Virus record (IMG/VR): IMGVR_UViG_3300036770_006768
Location: 1-33,996 of that record
Direction: 5' to 3' (one strand)
Origin: a virus
Length of the DNA: 33,996 nucleotides
Shown here: positions 13,327-20,757 of the stretch, piece by piece
Layout of the letters: each line of letters opens with the position of its first letter
Numbering within the stretch: position 1 is the stretch's first letter
The notes under the pieces: generated by a model
What the model saw: the letters and a program-made list of their open reading frames with translations, nothing else
Database searches by the model: none
What the model was told of the DNA's origin: nothing
Program-made: the position numbers and the translations under genes

Positions 13327-13327
13327 A

Positions 13328-13398
13328 TGCCTCTTGCTTGAATTGAACAAGCGTCAACTTCGTATGAAAAAGTTAGATTACCACTATCCTAAAGAGGC
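13328..13398 (-). tRNA. tRNA-Met(CAU), elongator type
   Basis: Loop TTCATAC on ACTTT/GAAGT, acceptor GCCTCTT/AAGAGGC fully paired, A73. Confidence 0.85.
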
Positions 13399-13402
13399 GA
13401 AA

Positions 13403-13475
13403 GCATACTCACAAGGATTCGAGCCTTGACCAACTGTTTTGGAGACAGTGATGCTACCGTTACACCATGAGTATG
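13403..13475 (-). tRNA. tRNA-Trp(CCA)
   Basis: Loop CTCCAAA on ACTGT/ACAGT, acceptor CATACTC/GAGTATG. First tRNA of the cluster; TTGACA lies upstream near 13497 but its -10 box is weak. Confidence 0.9.
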
Positions 13476-13583
13476 TGTTTTTTATGAAACCCGAATTGTC
13501 AAAGAGCGAAACTATTTGTACTCTCTGATATTCCCCAAGAGAAGGCTCAAGGGGTTCTCACCCCGAGCACAAAGGGGCAAGAA

Positions 13584-13688
13584 TTAGCCTTCGCAGGCTG
13601 GATTTTGGCGATATCCAAAGCCTGAATGACTACGGACGTTCCACGATGTTTTCGTGGTATCAATCGTGTTGTAGTTAATTCTGGACAT
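13584..13688 (-). CDS. 34-residue hypothetical protein
   Basis: ATG 13688 (MSRINYNTIDTTK...). The longer frame starting at 13817 is excluded because the promoter (TTGACA, 17 bp, TATAAT at 13732-13760) lies inside it. Polar, Ser/Thr/Asn-rich, ends GFGYRQNPACEG. A CTC-GGGGT/ACCCC hairpin follows the stop near 13548-13569. Unknown function. Confidence 0.5.
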   Translation of the reverse strand: MSRINYNTIDTTKTSWNVRSHSGFGYRQNPACEG

Positions 13689-13810
13689 TTGAAATTCGTT
13701 ACCCTTAATGTTGTTTTTCCTGACCTCTACCATTATAGCCGACCCGACACCCGTTGTCAAGTGGTCCGTTTCTTTCCTTACACCATTATTATAAAAGTCG
13801 TCTAATATTT

Positions 13811-13854
13811 CTGCCATTATGGCAGTCTCGCTACCCGCCCTGCCATTTTGGCAG
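13811..13854. repeat. Hairpin pair
   Basis: CTGCCA-TTA-TGGCAG, spacer TCTCGCTACCCGCC, CTGCCA-TTT-TGGCAG. Confidence 0.9.
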
Positions 13855-13870
13855 TTTAGAAAAGTCTACG

Positions 13871-13901
13871 AAAAAACCCGCAGGATTCAAAGTCCCACGG
13901 G
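13871..13901 (-). terminator. Intrinsic terminator
   Basis: CCCG and GGA pair with TCC and CGGG on the minus transcript, then six U. It ends the transcript of the gene at 14106. Confidence 0.8.
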
Positions 13902-14105
13902 CTTCTCGCCTCAATAGCGGTAATGAGTCTCTATTTTATACTAAGCTAACCGCTATTCCGCAGTCGGTCAAGACGTAAGATTGTTGACTAGACTAGCTTA
14001 GGCAAAGTTGCGCATCCTTTGCATTTTCTACGCAAGACGGAATGGATACCGTCCTGCCGCTTTGGGCCTAAAGTCTGTTTATTCTCGCCCAAACGAGCCG
14101 CTGAT
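13902..14105 (-). other. Structured 3' region of the gene at 14106
   Basis: No ORF. AATAGCGGT pairs with ACCGCTATT (13912-13956). CTCGTTTGGGCGAG and a CCCAAAGC stretch just after the stop also follow the paralog at 18728, so the 3' flank was duplicated with the gene. Confidence 0.5.
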
Positions 14106-14396
14106 TCACTCAGCCGCAGCTTCCGCAGGAGCTTCAAGGTTCGGAGCCTTGACCTTCTTCGGATTGGCCGAATCGCCAGCCTGCTCCGCAGTCTCACCCG
14201 TCACACGAGCACGCCACACCTTGTAGCCCTGCTCCGTAAACGTCTTGACTGCACCAGCCTTGACGCCAATGTTCTCAACCGAATCACCAAACCGCTCGTC
14301 CAGAAAATCCGCAATCGCCTGAGCAACCGCTTCACGATCAACGCTACCAGCGGCAGCAACCAGACTCACATCAAACGCACACTTTTCACGCACCAT
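14106..14396 (-). CDS. Small paralogous protein, copy 1
   Basis: 96 residues. Paralog of 18728-19003: both have a beta N-terminus (KCAFDVSLVA / KYKFVVSVMA), an ExVAxAIxxFLxE helix, GYKVWRARV / GYLVARKRV, then AEQAGDSANPKKVKAPNLE in near identity. The Ala/Glu tail is low complexity. Promoter TTGACA, 16 bp, TATAAT at 14447-14474. Function unknown. Confidence 0.75.
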   Translation of the reverse strand: MVREKCAFDVSLVAAAGSVDREAVAQAIADFLDERFGDSVENIGVKAGAVKTFTEQGYKVWRARVTGETAEQAGDSANPKKVKAPNLEAPAEAAAE

Positions 14397-14583
14397 TGCT
14401 ATTTACTCCAAAAGACTATCGTTTCCAATCACTCACTACTACAACCATTATAGCAGCGTTTTACCACTTGTCAAGTCACATGAGCGAGTTTTGTTATTTG
14501 TGCTCTCGTCAGCGTCTTGTCTTGTGATACATGGATTATACCATACACTTCGTGTTAGTCAAGAGGGTAGGTCAAAAATCTTT

Positions 14584-14605
14584 TGTCTCAAACGGCGACG
14601 GCCTT
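14584..14605 (+). repeat. 22-nt dispersed element, copy 1
   Basis: TGTCTCAAACGGCGACGGCC followed by TT; it abuts a TTGGCAC element. Confidence 0.7.
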
Positions 14606-14606
14606 T

Positions 14607-14623
14607 TTGGCACAGCGTTTGCT
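14607..14623 (+). promoter_or_regulatory. TTGGCAY-N5-TTGC element
   Basis: TTGGCAC-AGCGT-TTGCT, a complete sigma54-like match, 13 bp before a hairpin pair. Confidence 0.5.
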
Positions 14624-14636
14624 GTCGCGGTGTATG

Positions 14637-14680
14637 CTGCCATTTTGGCAGGCCTGGTAGCGAAGCTGCCATTTTGGCAG
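14637..14680. repeat. Hairpin pair
   Basis: Two perfect TTT copies, spacer GCCTGGTAGCGAAG; the stop at 14682 follows. Confidence 0.9.
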
Positions 14681-14681
14681 C

Positions 14682-14894
14682 CTAGTAATCTATTGATTCT
14701 GGATCAAAGTTTTCAATAATACTAGCTATATTATTTAGTGTCTCTGTTGCGTTTTCGCCACAAAAAGATTCGTCACCACATCGATCCCAGGTACGTTCTA
14801 CTTCTGTATTGCGAATCATGTCAGCTAATACAGCACGGTCTTCCACAGCTATCTTACTGAGTACTTCTTCTTGTTCTATTGTTAATCTTATCAT
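14682..14894 (-). CDS. Small acidic helical protein
   Basis: 70 residues: MIRLTIEQEEVLSKIAVEDRAVLADMIRN, then CGDESFCGENATETLNNIASIIENFD. Probably all helical. Third gene of a three-gene operon from 15296; starts 4 nt after the preceding stop. Unknown function. Confidence 0.65.
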   Translation of the reverse strand: MIRLTIEQEEVLSKIAVEDRAVLADMIRNTEVERTWDRCGDESFCGENATETLNNIASIIENFDPESIDY

Positions 14895-14898
14895 GATA

Positions 14899-15072
14899 TT
14901 ATACCGAGAAATTCATCTCCACACACATATCAATAATCTCTTGAGCAGTAATATTGTGCTCTTTGATTGTGTTAGCAATTTCTTCTTGAGTTTTTTGGCT
15001 CATAAGAGCCATTCTGTTCCTAATCGAAATAATTACTTTGAGAATTGCTTTGTTGCGTTCGCTACACATCAT
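14899..15072 (-). CDS. Small helical protein
   Basis: 57 residues; ATG 15072 overlaps the upstream stop (AAATGATG). SERNKAILKVIISIRNRMALMSQKTQEEIANTIKEHNITAQEI is strongly helical and could be an HTH-like bundle (TQEEIANTIKEHNITAQEI). No family match. Confidence 0.6.
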   Translation of the reverse strand: MMCSERNKAILKVIISIRNRMALMSQKTQEEIANTIKEHNITAQEIIDMCVEMNFSV

Positions 15073-15296
15073 TTATTTCCGTATACGTATTTGTGGATTC
15101 GTTTTGATGCCTGCATATCTCGCCTTTTGAGTTCACCGTGGCAATACAGGATTTCGTCCGTGTAATAACCCACGTTCTCGCCATCAGGCATTGCAGCAAT
15201 AACCTCGCGGCAATCTTGGATAGTGTATTCCAGTTCACTTTCCGACATCTTCTTTACTTTCCGCATATAAGCGGCGTGATCCATAATCTTTTTCAT
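15069..15296 (-). CDS. Small protein, leaderless start
   Basis: 75 residues from ATG 15296, exactly 6 nt after TATAAT (15303-15308) and without a ribosome binding site. MSESELEYTIQDCREVIAAMPDGENVGYYTDEILYCHGELKRR is helical with a charged C-terminus. The longer frame starts in the promoter and is rejected. Unknown function. Confidence 0.65.
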   Translation of the reverse strand: MKKIMDHAAYMRKVKKMSESELEYTIQDCREVIAAMPDGENVGYYTDEILYCHGELKRRDMQASKRIHKYVYGNK

Positions 15297-15330
15297 ATTG
15301 GTATTATACCACAAGGAAATCGTTTGTCAA

Positions 15331-15391
15331 GTGCTCCTTATTTTGGCTGACTACGACCACTAAAACCGAATCCGAAGGATTGGCCGAGACA
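15331..15391 (+). repeat. ~65-nt dispersed element, copy 5
   Basis: GGCTGACTACGACC, then CCG-AATCC-GAA-GGATT-GG and CCGAGACA. Begins at the edge of the -35 box of the promoter at 15303-15330. Confidence 0.7.
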
Positions 15392-15646
15392 AGGGGAAGC
15401 CATAGCCCTTCATCAAAAGATTTGGAGTCTTTCGAAGGTTGCAATAAGGGCGGGTTTTCTGATTCCCTGTTCTCGACCAAATATTACCTATTCGTTATCG
15501 ACAACACCCACATAGACCGCAAACTACGCATAGAGTGAAAATACAATATACCATACTTTTCTCCTAGTGTCAAGTGGCCCAAAACCACATTATACCAGAA
15601 GGGCGGTTGTCCACAAGTGTTTGAGATATCTAGGGTTACGTTGGGT
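15392..15646 (-). ncRNA. Promoter-driven region without a gene, possible small RNA
   Basis: Two leftward promoters point here: TTGACA, 17 bp, TATATT at 15545-15573, and TTGTGG, 16 bp, TATAAT at 15589-15616. The only frame is 15 codons. A ~130-nt transcript ending near element copy 5 is possible. Confidence 0.35.
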
Positions 15647-15690
15647 CTGCCTTTTTGGCAGCGAGGGCAGAGTGTCTGCCATTTTGGCAG
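15647..15690. repeat. Hairpin pair
   Basis: CTGCC-TTTTT-GGCAG, spacer CGAGGGCAGAGTGT, CTGCCA-TTT-TGGCAG. The stop codon of the gene at 15691 is adjacent. Confidence 0.9.
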
Positions 15691-15873
15691 TTACACAATT
15701 ACTTCTACTTTAGATAGAATGTCTGAGGAAATTTCACTATAACATTCCCTAATAGTTTTACATTCCCCAATTATACTATGATCCCTATCATTCCACCATT
15801 GGTAAATCCGCCCAACTTTCTCAACGTGGTAGCCGTACTGTTCGGCAAAAATCTGTAGTTTTCGTAATTGCAT
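15691..15873 (-). CDS. Small hypothetical protein
   Basis: 60 residues from ATG 15873, 1 nt after the upstream stop with GGA before it. A TTG start 30 nt earlier would overlap the upstream gene. KLQIFAEQYGYHVEKVGRIYQWW and ECKTIRECYSEISSDI. Last gene of a run from 16350. Unknown. Confidence 0.65.
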   Translation of the reverse strand: MQLRKLQIFAEQYGYHVEKVGRIYQWWNDRDHSIIGECKTIRECYSEISSDILSKVEVIV

Positions 15874-15874
15874 C

Positions 15875-16042
15875 TTATTGTCCGTGGAAAAGATATAAGC
15901 CAAATGAAAAAATCATCACAGACATTATCATATCAAGTGCCGGATATTTAGCCTCTTTAGGACTGATAGTAAATATCAGTAGTTGCCCAACAATCCACCC
16001 GATATTCATAGCGACAAGCGAGCTAATGCTAAATGTAATCAT
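15875..16042 (-). CDS. Small membrane protein
   Basis: 55 residues, two hydrophobic segments (about 5-27, and 38-52) separated by SPKEAKYP. Overlaps the upstream stop by ATGA, which supports it. Unknown function. Confidence 0.65.
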   Translation of the reverse strand: MITFSISSLVAMNIGWIVGQLLIFTISPKEAKYPALDMIMSVMIFSFGLYLFHGQ

Positions 16043-16203
16043 TTTTCATTCCAGTCGTTGAAACACACAGTACAAATTAAGCAATTCATTCCACAAATCA
16101 TCGTATTACCAATCAAATATTGATAACTAGGACTATTCATAGAAAAAATAGCAATGAGAGAAGTGACAACGAAACACACATATCGAAGCATTTTTGTATT
16201 CAT
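16039..16203 (-). CDS. Small membrane protein
   Basis: 54 residues: hydrophobic VCFVVTSLIAIFSM, then YLIGNTMICGMNCLICTVCF with four Cys. AAAGGA before the ATG. Coupled by ATGA to the next membrane protein; the two may act together. Confidence 0.65.
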   Translation of the reverse strand: MNTKMLRYVCFVVTSLIAIFSMNSPSYQYLIGNTMICGMNCLICTVCFNDWNEK

Positions 16204-16212
16204 ATTTGTCCT

Positions 16213-16350
16213 TTATACCAATAGTTTATTGACTAGGCAATTCGCCCCAAACTTCTTTATTGCGTCAGTTTCGGCAGCTTGTTGACAAAACGCCAAAACA
16301 TAACCGACAAAACGACCTTCCTGCACAACTCTGTAAGTGATTTCTAGCAT
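16213..16350 (-). CDS. 45-residue protein, leaderless start
   Basis: ATG lies 6 nt after TATAAT of a TTGACA, 16 bp, TATAAT promoter (16357-16384). MLEITYRVVQEGRFVGYVLAF then CQQAAETDAIKKFGANCLV: a beta hairpin plus helix. First gene of the run that includes two membrane proteins. Confidence 0.65.
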   Translation of the reverse strand: MLEITYRVVQEGRFVGYVLAFCQQAAETDAIKKFGANCLVNKLLV

Positions 16351-16389
16351 AATAGGATTATATCATAATGGTTGGAGTTGTCAATAGGC

Positions 16390-16536
16390 TTATTCATCCA
16401 TTATCCATTTTCCAAGTTTTTGTGTTTTTCTGCCAAGTCCCTTGCCAAGTCTGTAGCTCGTAGATTGCTGATCTGCTGGCTTAAAGATAATATACCAAAT
16501 AAAGCCAAACACCAAAATCGCACCTAATACTTCCAT
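16390..16536 (-). CDS. Single-helix membrane protein
   Basis: 48 residues: one N-terminal helix (VLGAILVFGFIWYIIF), then a basic cytoplasmic tail (SYRLGKGLGRKTQKLGKW). AAAGG lies 12 nt before the ATG. The -35 box of the next promoter follows the stop. Confidence 0.6.
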   Translation of the reverse strand: MEVLGAILVFGFIWYIIFKPADQQSTSYRLGKGLGRKTQKLGKWIMDE

Positions 16537-16582
16537 TATACTAAATCGCCTTTCTTTTTTTTATTTATTATTTATATGTATT

Positions 16583-16861
16583 CTACTCAGAAACGTCACC
16601 AAATAACTCATCCCAATCAGACACAGAAAATCCTGTTAGTAGTAGCTCTCGTTCGTCTGCTGTTAAATATGGAAAACAGTGCTGTATAGCCTTTTCTCCA
16701 TTACAAAAATCTACAAAATCTTCCTTATTGACTACCATAGTGAACGGCACGCCATCCCGACTACTGCCCATGAATGTAACATCCCCAGAATTATCACATT
16801 CGTACACATGCACATATTCACTTAGACCATAGCACTTACGTTTGCAATTAGTGACAAGCAT
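16583..16861 (-). CDS. Small acidic protein
   Basis: 92 residues with GGTGC before the ATG and promoter TTGACA, 16 bp, TATAAT at 16894-16921. VHVYECDNSGDVTFMGSSRDGVPFTMVVNKEDFVDF suggests a beta sheet; the C-terminal FPYLTADERELLLTGFSVSDWDELFG is typical of small phage proteins. Unknown function. Confidence 0.65.
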   Translation of the reverse strand: MLVTNCKRKCYGLSEYVHVYECDNSGDVTFMGSSRDGVPFTMVVNKEDFVDFCNGEKAIQHCFPYLTADERELLLTGFSVSDWDELFGDVSE

Positions 16862-16926
16862 CGTAGCACCTCATGTTGTTTAGCAGTAACGGAATTATAC
16901 CATATGGATACACCATGTCAAGCTCT

Positions 16927-16970
16927 ATGCCATTTTGGCAGTGCCTCGACCGAAACTGCCAGATTGGCAG
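16927..16970. repeat. Hairpin pair
   Basis: ATGCCA-TTT-TGGCAG, spacer TGCCTCGACCGAAA, CTGCCA-GAT-TGGCAG. Confidence 0.85.
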
Positions 16971-17008
16971 TAAGCCGTAGCTCACCACCGATCTGGAGTC
17001 GGATTTTA

Positions 17009-17374
17009 CTATGCGGACGGCAGCCGCCGCGTGTTGGCTGTACGCTCCGCGTAAACATTCATCAGTTTTCGATCAAGCGTGTGAATCGTAACCAGATGCC
17101 TAGTTCGGATGAAGTTGGGATCATTGGCACGATATTCGCTATCACGATGAATCCTACCAATAGACTTGTCAGACAGACGACGTACCGAAAGAACCTTTCC
17201 TTCGATTACCGTTGGCATAGTCGCCGTAGGCTGAAGATAAGTGAATCGGTAATACTTGCCGACTTGAGCCTTGACAAGCGTATTGTCGATACCGTAAACT
17301 AGTGCGAATACGATATAGGCGAGGGCGACAGAAGCAGAGAGACAAGCAGCAGAGTAGAACAGGATCGATTCCAT
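17009..17374 (-). CDS. Membrane-anchored protein, paralog 1
   Basis: 121 residues: N-terminal helix (about 5-28), then a domain with YYRFTYLQP, VLSVRRLSDKSIGRIHRDSEYRANDPNFIRT and VYAERTANTRRLP. Each block aligns with 19936-20319, a clear paralog. Extracytoplasmic or cytoplasmic side cannot be told. Promoter TTGACT, 16 bp, TACAAT near 17419-17446. Confidence 0.7.
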   Translation of the reverse strand: MESILFYSAACLSASVALAYIVFALVYGIDNTLVKAQVGKYYRFTYLQPTATMPTVIEGKVLSVRRLSDKSIGRIHRDSEYRANDPNFIRTRHLVTIHTLDRKLMNVYAERTANTRRLPSA

Positions 17375-17468
17375 TTCATTTTTCCTTTTAGTAGTATGTT
17401 TCCAAGTGATAGAGCGTATTGTAACCCAAGAATAGAGTAAGTCAAGTGGGCGATTGTAATTTTTGTGG

Positions 17469-17512
17469 CTGCCATTTTGGCAGTTATGGTGGCGGGTCTG
17501 CCATTTTGGCAG
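17469..17512. repeat. Hairpin pair
   Basis: Two perfect TTT copies, spacer TTATGGTGGCGGGT. Confidence 0.9.
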
Positions 17513-17529
17513 TTGCCCTGTTGCCTATT

Positions 17530-18231
17530 TTAGTGGCACGGGAAAAGCACGTTCGCTAATCCTCGCGGACACATATCGCAAGCCAGACTATCCTTTGTCC
17601 CGGTGCAAGTAATAGTAGCACGACCCCGCCTAATTTCCGGGCATGTCACAAACTTTTCACCGTTCAGCACGACTAGCTTAGGGAGCGATGCCCGCCACTG
17701 GTCGGCCTTAGCCTTAGACTTTGGCCGCTTTGGAGCGATGGAAGTGTCGTCGCACCATGCGAACAGTTTGAAACCTACAGACTTTGCTTCGTTCATTTGT
17801 TCGGCATTATGTACGCTCGCATAGACCGCCATATACTTGTCCAGAGCAACAAGCCGACTATCGTAAATATGAGTGTAGAACCACATTTCGGGCAACTCGC
17901 CACCATCCTTGACGATAGACTCACATGCCCATATCACATTGTTGAGATAATCGGTATCGAGTTTACCGTTGAGAAACCAATCGCCACGTTCATGCCATCG
18001 AATAGACTTACCCTTTTTGTGGGCGTCAATAATCATGGAGCGAATACGACCCTTTTCCGTAATGATATTGGCGAAGCCTGCAACGCGAGCATTTTGGTAC
18101 TGTCGCTCCGTCGCTTCCGCATAGCATCCGTTTCCAAGAAACGCACAGCTTGAAGGGCAAGTGTCGCCAACCGGACGCGACACTACAATACAATTCTTTC
18201 CGAGCTTGTCATTACCAACAGCAGTTTTCAT
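17530..18231 (-). CDS. GP88 family protein
   Basis: 233 residues. TCPSSCAFLGNGCYAEA at 24-40, IRSMIIDAHKKGKSIRWHERGDWF, LPEMWFYTHIYDSR, GFKLFAWCDD and a Cys-rich end (CPEIRRGRATITCTGT, CDMCPRG) follow the plan of the gene-product-88 family of phages and some bacteria, with Cys clusters at both ends likely to bind metal. Its biochemical role is not established. Promoter TTGACA, 16 bp, TATAAT near 18258-18286. Confidence 0.8.
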   Translation of the reverse strand: MKTAVGNDKLGKNCIVVSRPVGDTCPSSCAFLGNGCYAEATERQYQNARVAGFANIITEKGRIRSMIIDAHKKGKSIRWHERGDWFLNGKLDTDYLNNVIWACESIVKDGGELPEMWFYTHIYDSRLVALDKYMAVYASVHNAEQMNEAKSVGFKLFAWCDDTSIAPKRPKSKAKADQWRASLPKLVVLNGEKFVTCPEIRRGRATITCTGTKDSLACDMCPRGLANVLFPCH

Positions 18232-18313
18232 CGTCGTTATCCTTCGGGTGATAGGTGAATTATATCACGCAATTCCACTATGTCAAGAGCCTACTAAAAG
18301 ATTTTCTGTAGTG

Positions 18314-18330
18314 TGCAAATGCTGTGCCAA
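18314..18330 (-). promoter_or_regulatory. TTGGCAC-N5-TTGC element, minus strand
   Basis: TTGGCAC-AGCAT-TTGCA on the minus strand. GCCAA (in GTGCCAAAAGCCCG) also pairs with TTGGC just to its right. Confidence 0.5.
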
Positions 18331-18350
18331 AAGCCCGTTGGCGTTTGAAA

Positions 18351-18394
18351 CTGCCATTTTGGCAGGCCCGGTGGAGAAGCTGCCAATTTGGCAG
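18351..18394. repeat. Hairpin pair
   Basis: CTGCCA-TTT-TGGCAG, spacer GCCCGGTGGAGAAG, CTGCCA-ATT-TGGCAG. Confidence 0.9.
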
Positions 18395-18396
18395 TC

Positions 18397-18418
18397 TGTC
18401 TCAAACGGCGTCGGCCTT
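18397..18418 (+). repeat. 22-nt dispersed element, copy 2
   Basis: GGCGTCGGCC variant of the core; the GGC/GCC stem is kept. Lies right of the hairpin pair, next to the stop at 18423. Confidence 0.65.
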
Positions 18419-18422
18419 GGTT

Positions 18423-18635
18423 TTAGAAAGTCTTGGGGATACGCGGAATATCCCGGTTCAACTCTTTATGATATTCGATATGGTCTCGGATTGCTTCTAT
18501 ATCGTCCACCAGTTCCGCAGTAGCTACATTCTCATGGTCAAGTGTCGGAAGTAGGTAGTCGAAGTTTTGAACGATCCTTTCGAGACGATCAATCGAGAGT
18601 TGGATCAATCCTACATTAAGTTTGTCGTTTGCCAT
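18423..18635 (-). CDS. Small helical protein
   Basis: 70 residues: LIQLSIDRLERIVQNFDYLLPTL and VATAELVDDIEAIRDHIEYHKEL, two amphipathic helices. Promoter TTGACA, 16 bp, TATAAA, whose spacer is CTCG-TTTGGG-CGAG (18705-18718). A strong GGGGG/CCCCC hairpin (18656-18678) lies in the leader, a possible attenuator. Unknown function. Confidence 0.65.
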   Translation of the reverse strand: MANDKLNVGLIQLSIDRLERIVQNFDYLLPTLDHENVATAELVDDIEAIRDHIEYHKELNRDIPRIPKTF

Positions 18636-18727
18636 ATTTCACCTTTTATATCAATGGGGGCGGTTGGTTCCGTCCCCCGCTTTGGGCTTAATGATCTATT
18701 TATACTCGCCCAAACGAGTTTGTCAAC

Positions 18728-19003
18728 TCACTCCGCAGTGGATTCCGTATGAGTCTCAAGGTTCGGAGCCTTGACCGGTTTTGGATTCGCACCGTCGCCA
18801 GCCTGATCAACTCCAATACCGAAAACTCGCTTGCGAGCAACCAGATAGCCCTGATGTGTCATCGGCTTACCACCCTCGTCCTTGACCGTCGCAAGAACAC
18901 CCTCGGGCAGAGCATCCGTCAGACACTCCTTGATCGAAGTCGCAACGACTTCCGTATCCAGCGATTCAGCCATAACCGACACTACGAACTTGTACTTCTG
19001 CAT
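18728..19003 (-). CDS. Small paralogous protein, copy 2
   Basis: 91 residues, paralog of 14106-14396. Same order: beta strand, helix ATSIKECLTDALPEG, VARKRVFGI, then VDQAGDGANPKPVKAPNLE. Ends TESTAE. Promoter TTGACA, 16 bp, TACAAT with inverted repeat AGTAG-AAAA-CTACT (19061-19074) in the spacer; GAGGAG precedes the ATG. Confidence 0.75.
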   Translation of the reverse strand: MQKYKFVVSVMAESLDTEVVATSIKECLTDALPEGVLATVKDEGGKPMTHQGYLVARKRVFGIGVDQAGDGANPKPVKAPNLETHTESTAE

Positions 19004-19172
19004 TATTCACTCCTCAAAAGGTTTACCGTTCCAATCGTTCACTGATACACCTATTGTACCAGTAGTTTTCTACTTGTCAAGCCTTCGTTTCTATTGTTTC
19101 TCGCTTGTCTCTTATGTCAGTATTGTACCATACCATTCGTTCCCGTCAAGAGCTTGGGCGAAAAAGATTCGT

Positions 19173-19216
19173 CTGCCAAATTGGCAGGCGGGCTACAGGA
19201 ACTGCCAGATTGGCAG
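19173..19216. repeat. Hairpin pair
   Basis: CTGCCA-AAT-TGGCAG, spacer GCGGGCTACAGGAA, CTGCCA-GAT-TGGCAG. Confidence 0.9.
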
Positions 19217-19244
19217 GCCGAAGCCTACCAACCCAGCATAATGT

Positions 19245-19520
19245 TCACTTGAAGTATCGTTTGGCACGATCAACAACAATATCGAAAGTTTGTTCGAGAG
19301 AATTTGGGCAGATTGTTACTTCTGCATCTACACGACCAAGAGCAATCTCCAAAGCCCGAGCCTTATTGAAGCGATCACCCTTACGACAAAGGCTAAAGCC
19401 GTATCGAACTTGTCCATCAACCATCCTCGCCACAACCACACCCACAGGATTCCTATTCTTATCCCTCTTATATTGCACAAGGGTAAAAGCAGGCACAGTA
19501 AAAGTCTTAGAATGGGCCAT
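19245..19520 (-). CDS. Conserved small phage protein
   Basis: 91 residues. FTLVQYKRDKNRNPVGVVVARMVDGQVRYGFSLCRKGDRFNKARALEIALGRVD resembles a family of phage orphans with a PxGxxVA strand and a LCxxxDxFxKxxALxIAxGRA signature. No established function. Promoter TTGACA, 16 bp, TACAAT near 19563-19590. Confidence 0.65.
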   Translation of the reverse strand: MAHSKTFTVPAFTLVQYKRDKNRNPVGVVVARMVDGQVRYGFSLCRKGDRFNKARALEIALGRVDAEVTICPNSLEQTFDIVVDRAKRYFK

Positions 19521-19624
19521 TATCGTCTCCTTTATTTCATTATCGGTCAGTTTCGTTCCAGTATTGTATCACACCAGATCAAATTGTCAAGTCGCCCACA
19601 ATCTTCTTTCCTGCACAATAGACC

Positions 19625-19688
19625 CCAAAGACTCGCTGACTTAGCTGACTATACCACGAAAATCGAATCCGAAGGATTGGGAGAGACT
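19625..19688 (+). repeat. ~65-nt dispersed element, copy 6
   Basis: AGACTCGCTGACTTAGCTGACTA (doubled CTGACT, as in copy 3), AATCC-GAA-GGATT, GGGAGAGACT. Next to the tiny gene at 19700. Confidence 0.7.
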
Positions 19689-19699
19689 ATAACAAAGTC

Positions 19700-19780
19700 T
19701 TAATCTTTCGATTTCAGCCAAATGGTATAAACTACCCAAGCTACACACGAGTAGCCCACAAAAGCATTAGCTAAAAGCAT
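19700..19780 (-). CDS. 26-residue membrane micropeptide
   Basis: Own promoter (TTGACA, 16 bp, TATAAT near 19807-19833) and CAGGG before the ATG. ANAFVGYSCVAWVVYTIW forms one helix, then KSKD. Resembles the micropeptide at 7527-7592. Possibly a regulator of a host membrane protein. Confidence 0.6.
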   Translation of the reverse strand: MLLANAFVGYSCVAWVVYTIWLKSKD

Positions 19781-19838
19781 ATCGATACCCTGGTTGATAA
19801 GATAGATTATACCAGAAGAATCCGTAATGTCAAGCTCT

Positions 19839-19882
19839 CTGCCATTTTGGCAGTAGCGGTAGGGAGTCTGCCAGAATGGCAG
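19839..19882. repeat. Hairpin pair
   Basis: CTGCCA-TTT-TGGCAG, spacer TAGCGGTAGGGAGT, CTGCCA-GAA-TGGCAG. Confidence 0.9.
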
Positions 19883-19935
19883 CTAGGATCGCAACCCCTT
19901 ACAATCCTAACTACACTTTTCTGGCGACTCAACCA

Positions 19936-20319
19936 TCACACCCCTACAAGAAATCGCAACCCACCCAGCGGAAGACGGTGAACGCTCACGCATCGCTCGG
20001 CATAAAACTGTCGATATTCGCCAGTTGGATCAACAGCACGAATCAAAGTACCAGTACGCTTGAAAATCGAATCACTGGCACGATAATTGCTGGTGCGGTT
20101 CAATCGCCTAATAGTGTTGTCGTCCAACTTTTGTACCTCAAGCACCTTTACTATGTGCCGATGATGCTCTCCACTATTTGGTTGCAAGTAATCGAAAGAG
20201 TATACTCCACCCTTTTGGGCATTTGAGAGCGTATCGTGAACGCCCAAAAACATACCGTTATAGACAGCAAGAGCAGCAAGAAAGCAAGCAGCAGAACAAA
20301 CAATCAAAGCAATCAACAT
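19936..20319 (-). CDS. Membrane-anchored protein, paralog 2
   Basis: 127 residues from ATG 20319, chosen because GAGGTG precedes it; the longer frame enters the promoter (TTGACA, 16 bp, TATGAT). N-terminal helix LIALIVCSAACFLAALAVYNGM, then YSFDYLQP, VLEVQKLDDNTIRRLNRTSNYRASDSIFKRTG and FYAERCVSVHRLP, paralogous to 17009-17374. Confidence 0.7.
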   Translation of the reverse strand: MLIALIVCSAACFLAALAVYNGMFLGVHDTLSNAQKGGVYSFDYLQPNSGEHHRHIVKVLEVQKLDDNTIRRLNRTSNYRASDSIFKRTGTLIRAVDPTGEYRQFYAERCVSVHRLPLGGLRFLVGV

Positions 20320-20389
20320 CGTACACCTCGTTTGGGTTTGGTTTCTTCTATCATACACTAGGTTTTGGGTTTGTCAAGACTGAGAAGTT

Positions 20390-20599
20390 CTAGTTTGTAC
20401 TAGGGGCAACAGCTAGAAAACGCCCATTTTGTTTGATTGATCGTATCGCTTCACAAATACTTTTAGCTTCAGCGATGGTGAGTCTGCGCATTGCTTCTAC
20501 TTTGAGTTGAAACTCTTCAGTAGTTTTGTGTGGAAGTGTCTCAATATGAATCATCGTCTTGGCGTATTCGAGCAAGATTTCAGCAAGTAGGGTTTCCAT
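20390..20599 (-). CDS. Small helical protein
   Basis: 69 residues, METLLAEILLEYAKTMIHIETL then EAKSICEAIRSIKQNGRFLAV. Promoter TTGACA, 16 bp, TAGAAT (20642-20669) with a CCGATA box in the spacer. The leader contains the 22-nt dispersed element directly before the ATG. Unknown function. Confidence 0.65.
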   Translation of the reverse strand: METLLAEILLEYAKTMIHIETLPHKTTEEFQLKVEAMRRLTIAEAKSICEAIRSIKQNGRFLAVAPSTN

Positions 20600-20600
20600 A

Positions 20601-20622
20601 TGTCTCAGGCGGCGACGGCCTT
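20601..20622 (-). repeat. 22-nt dispersed element, copy 3, in an mRNA leader
   Basis: Reads AAGGCCGTCGCCGCC then TGAGACA toward the ATG 1 nt away. Covers the usual ribosome binding position. Confidence 0.65.
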
Positions 20623-20704
20623 CCTAGTGGGTGATTGCTTCATTCTATCATATAATATCGGCGTGTCAATACTCTGCTCTTGAGTTTTTTGAGAGAAGTA
20701 TACG

Positions 20705-20748
20705 ATGCCAATTTGGCAGTCTCGCTGGCGTAGCTGCCATAATGGCAG
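20705..20748. repeat. Hairpin pair
   Basis: ATGCCA-ATT-TGGCAG, spacer TCTCGCTGGCGTAG, CTGCCA-TAA-TGGCAG. Confidence 0.85.
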
Positions 20749-20757
20749 CCGGATCAC

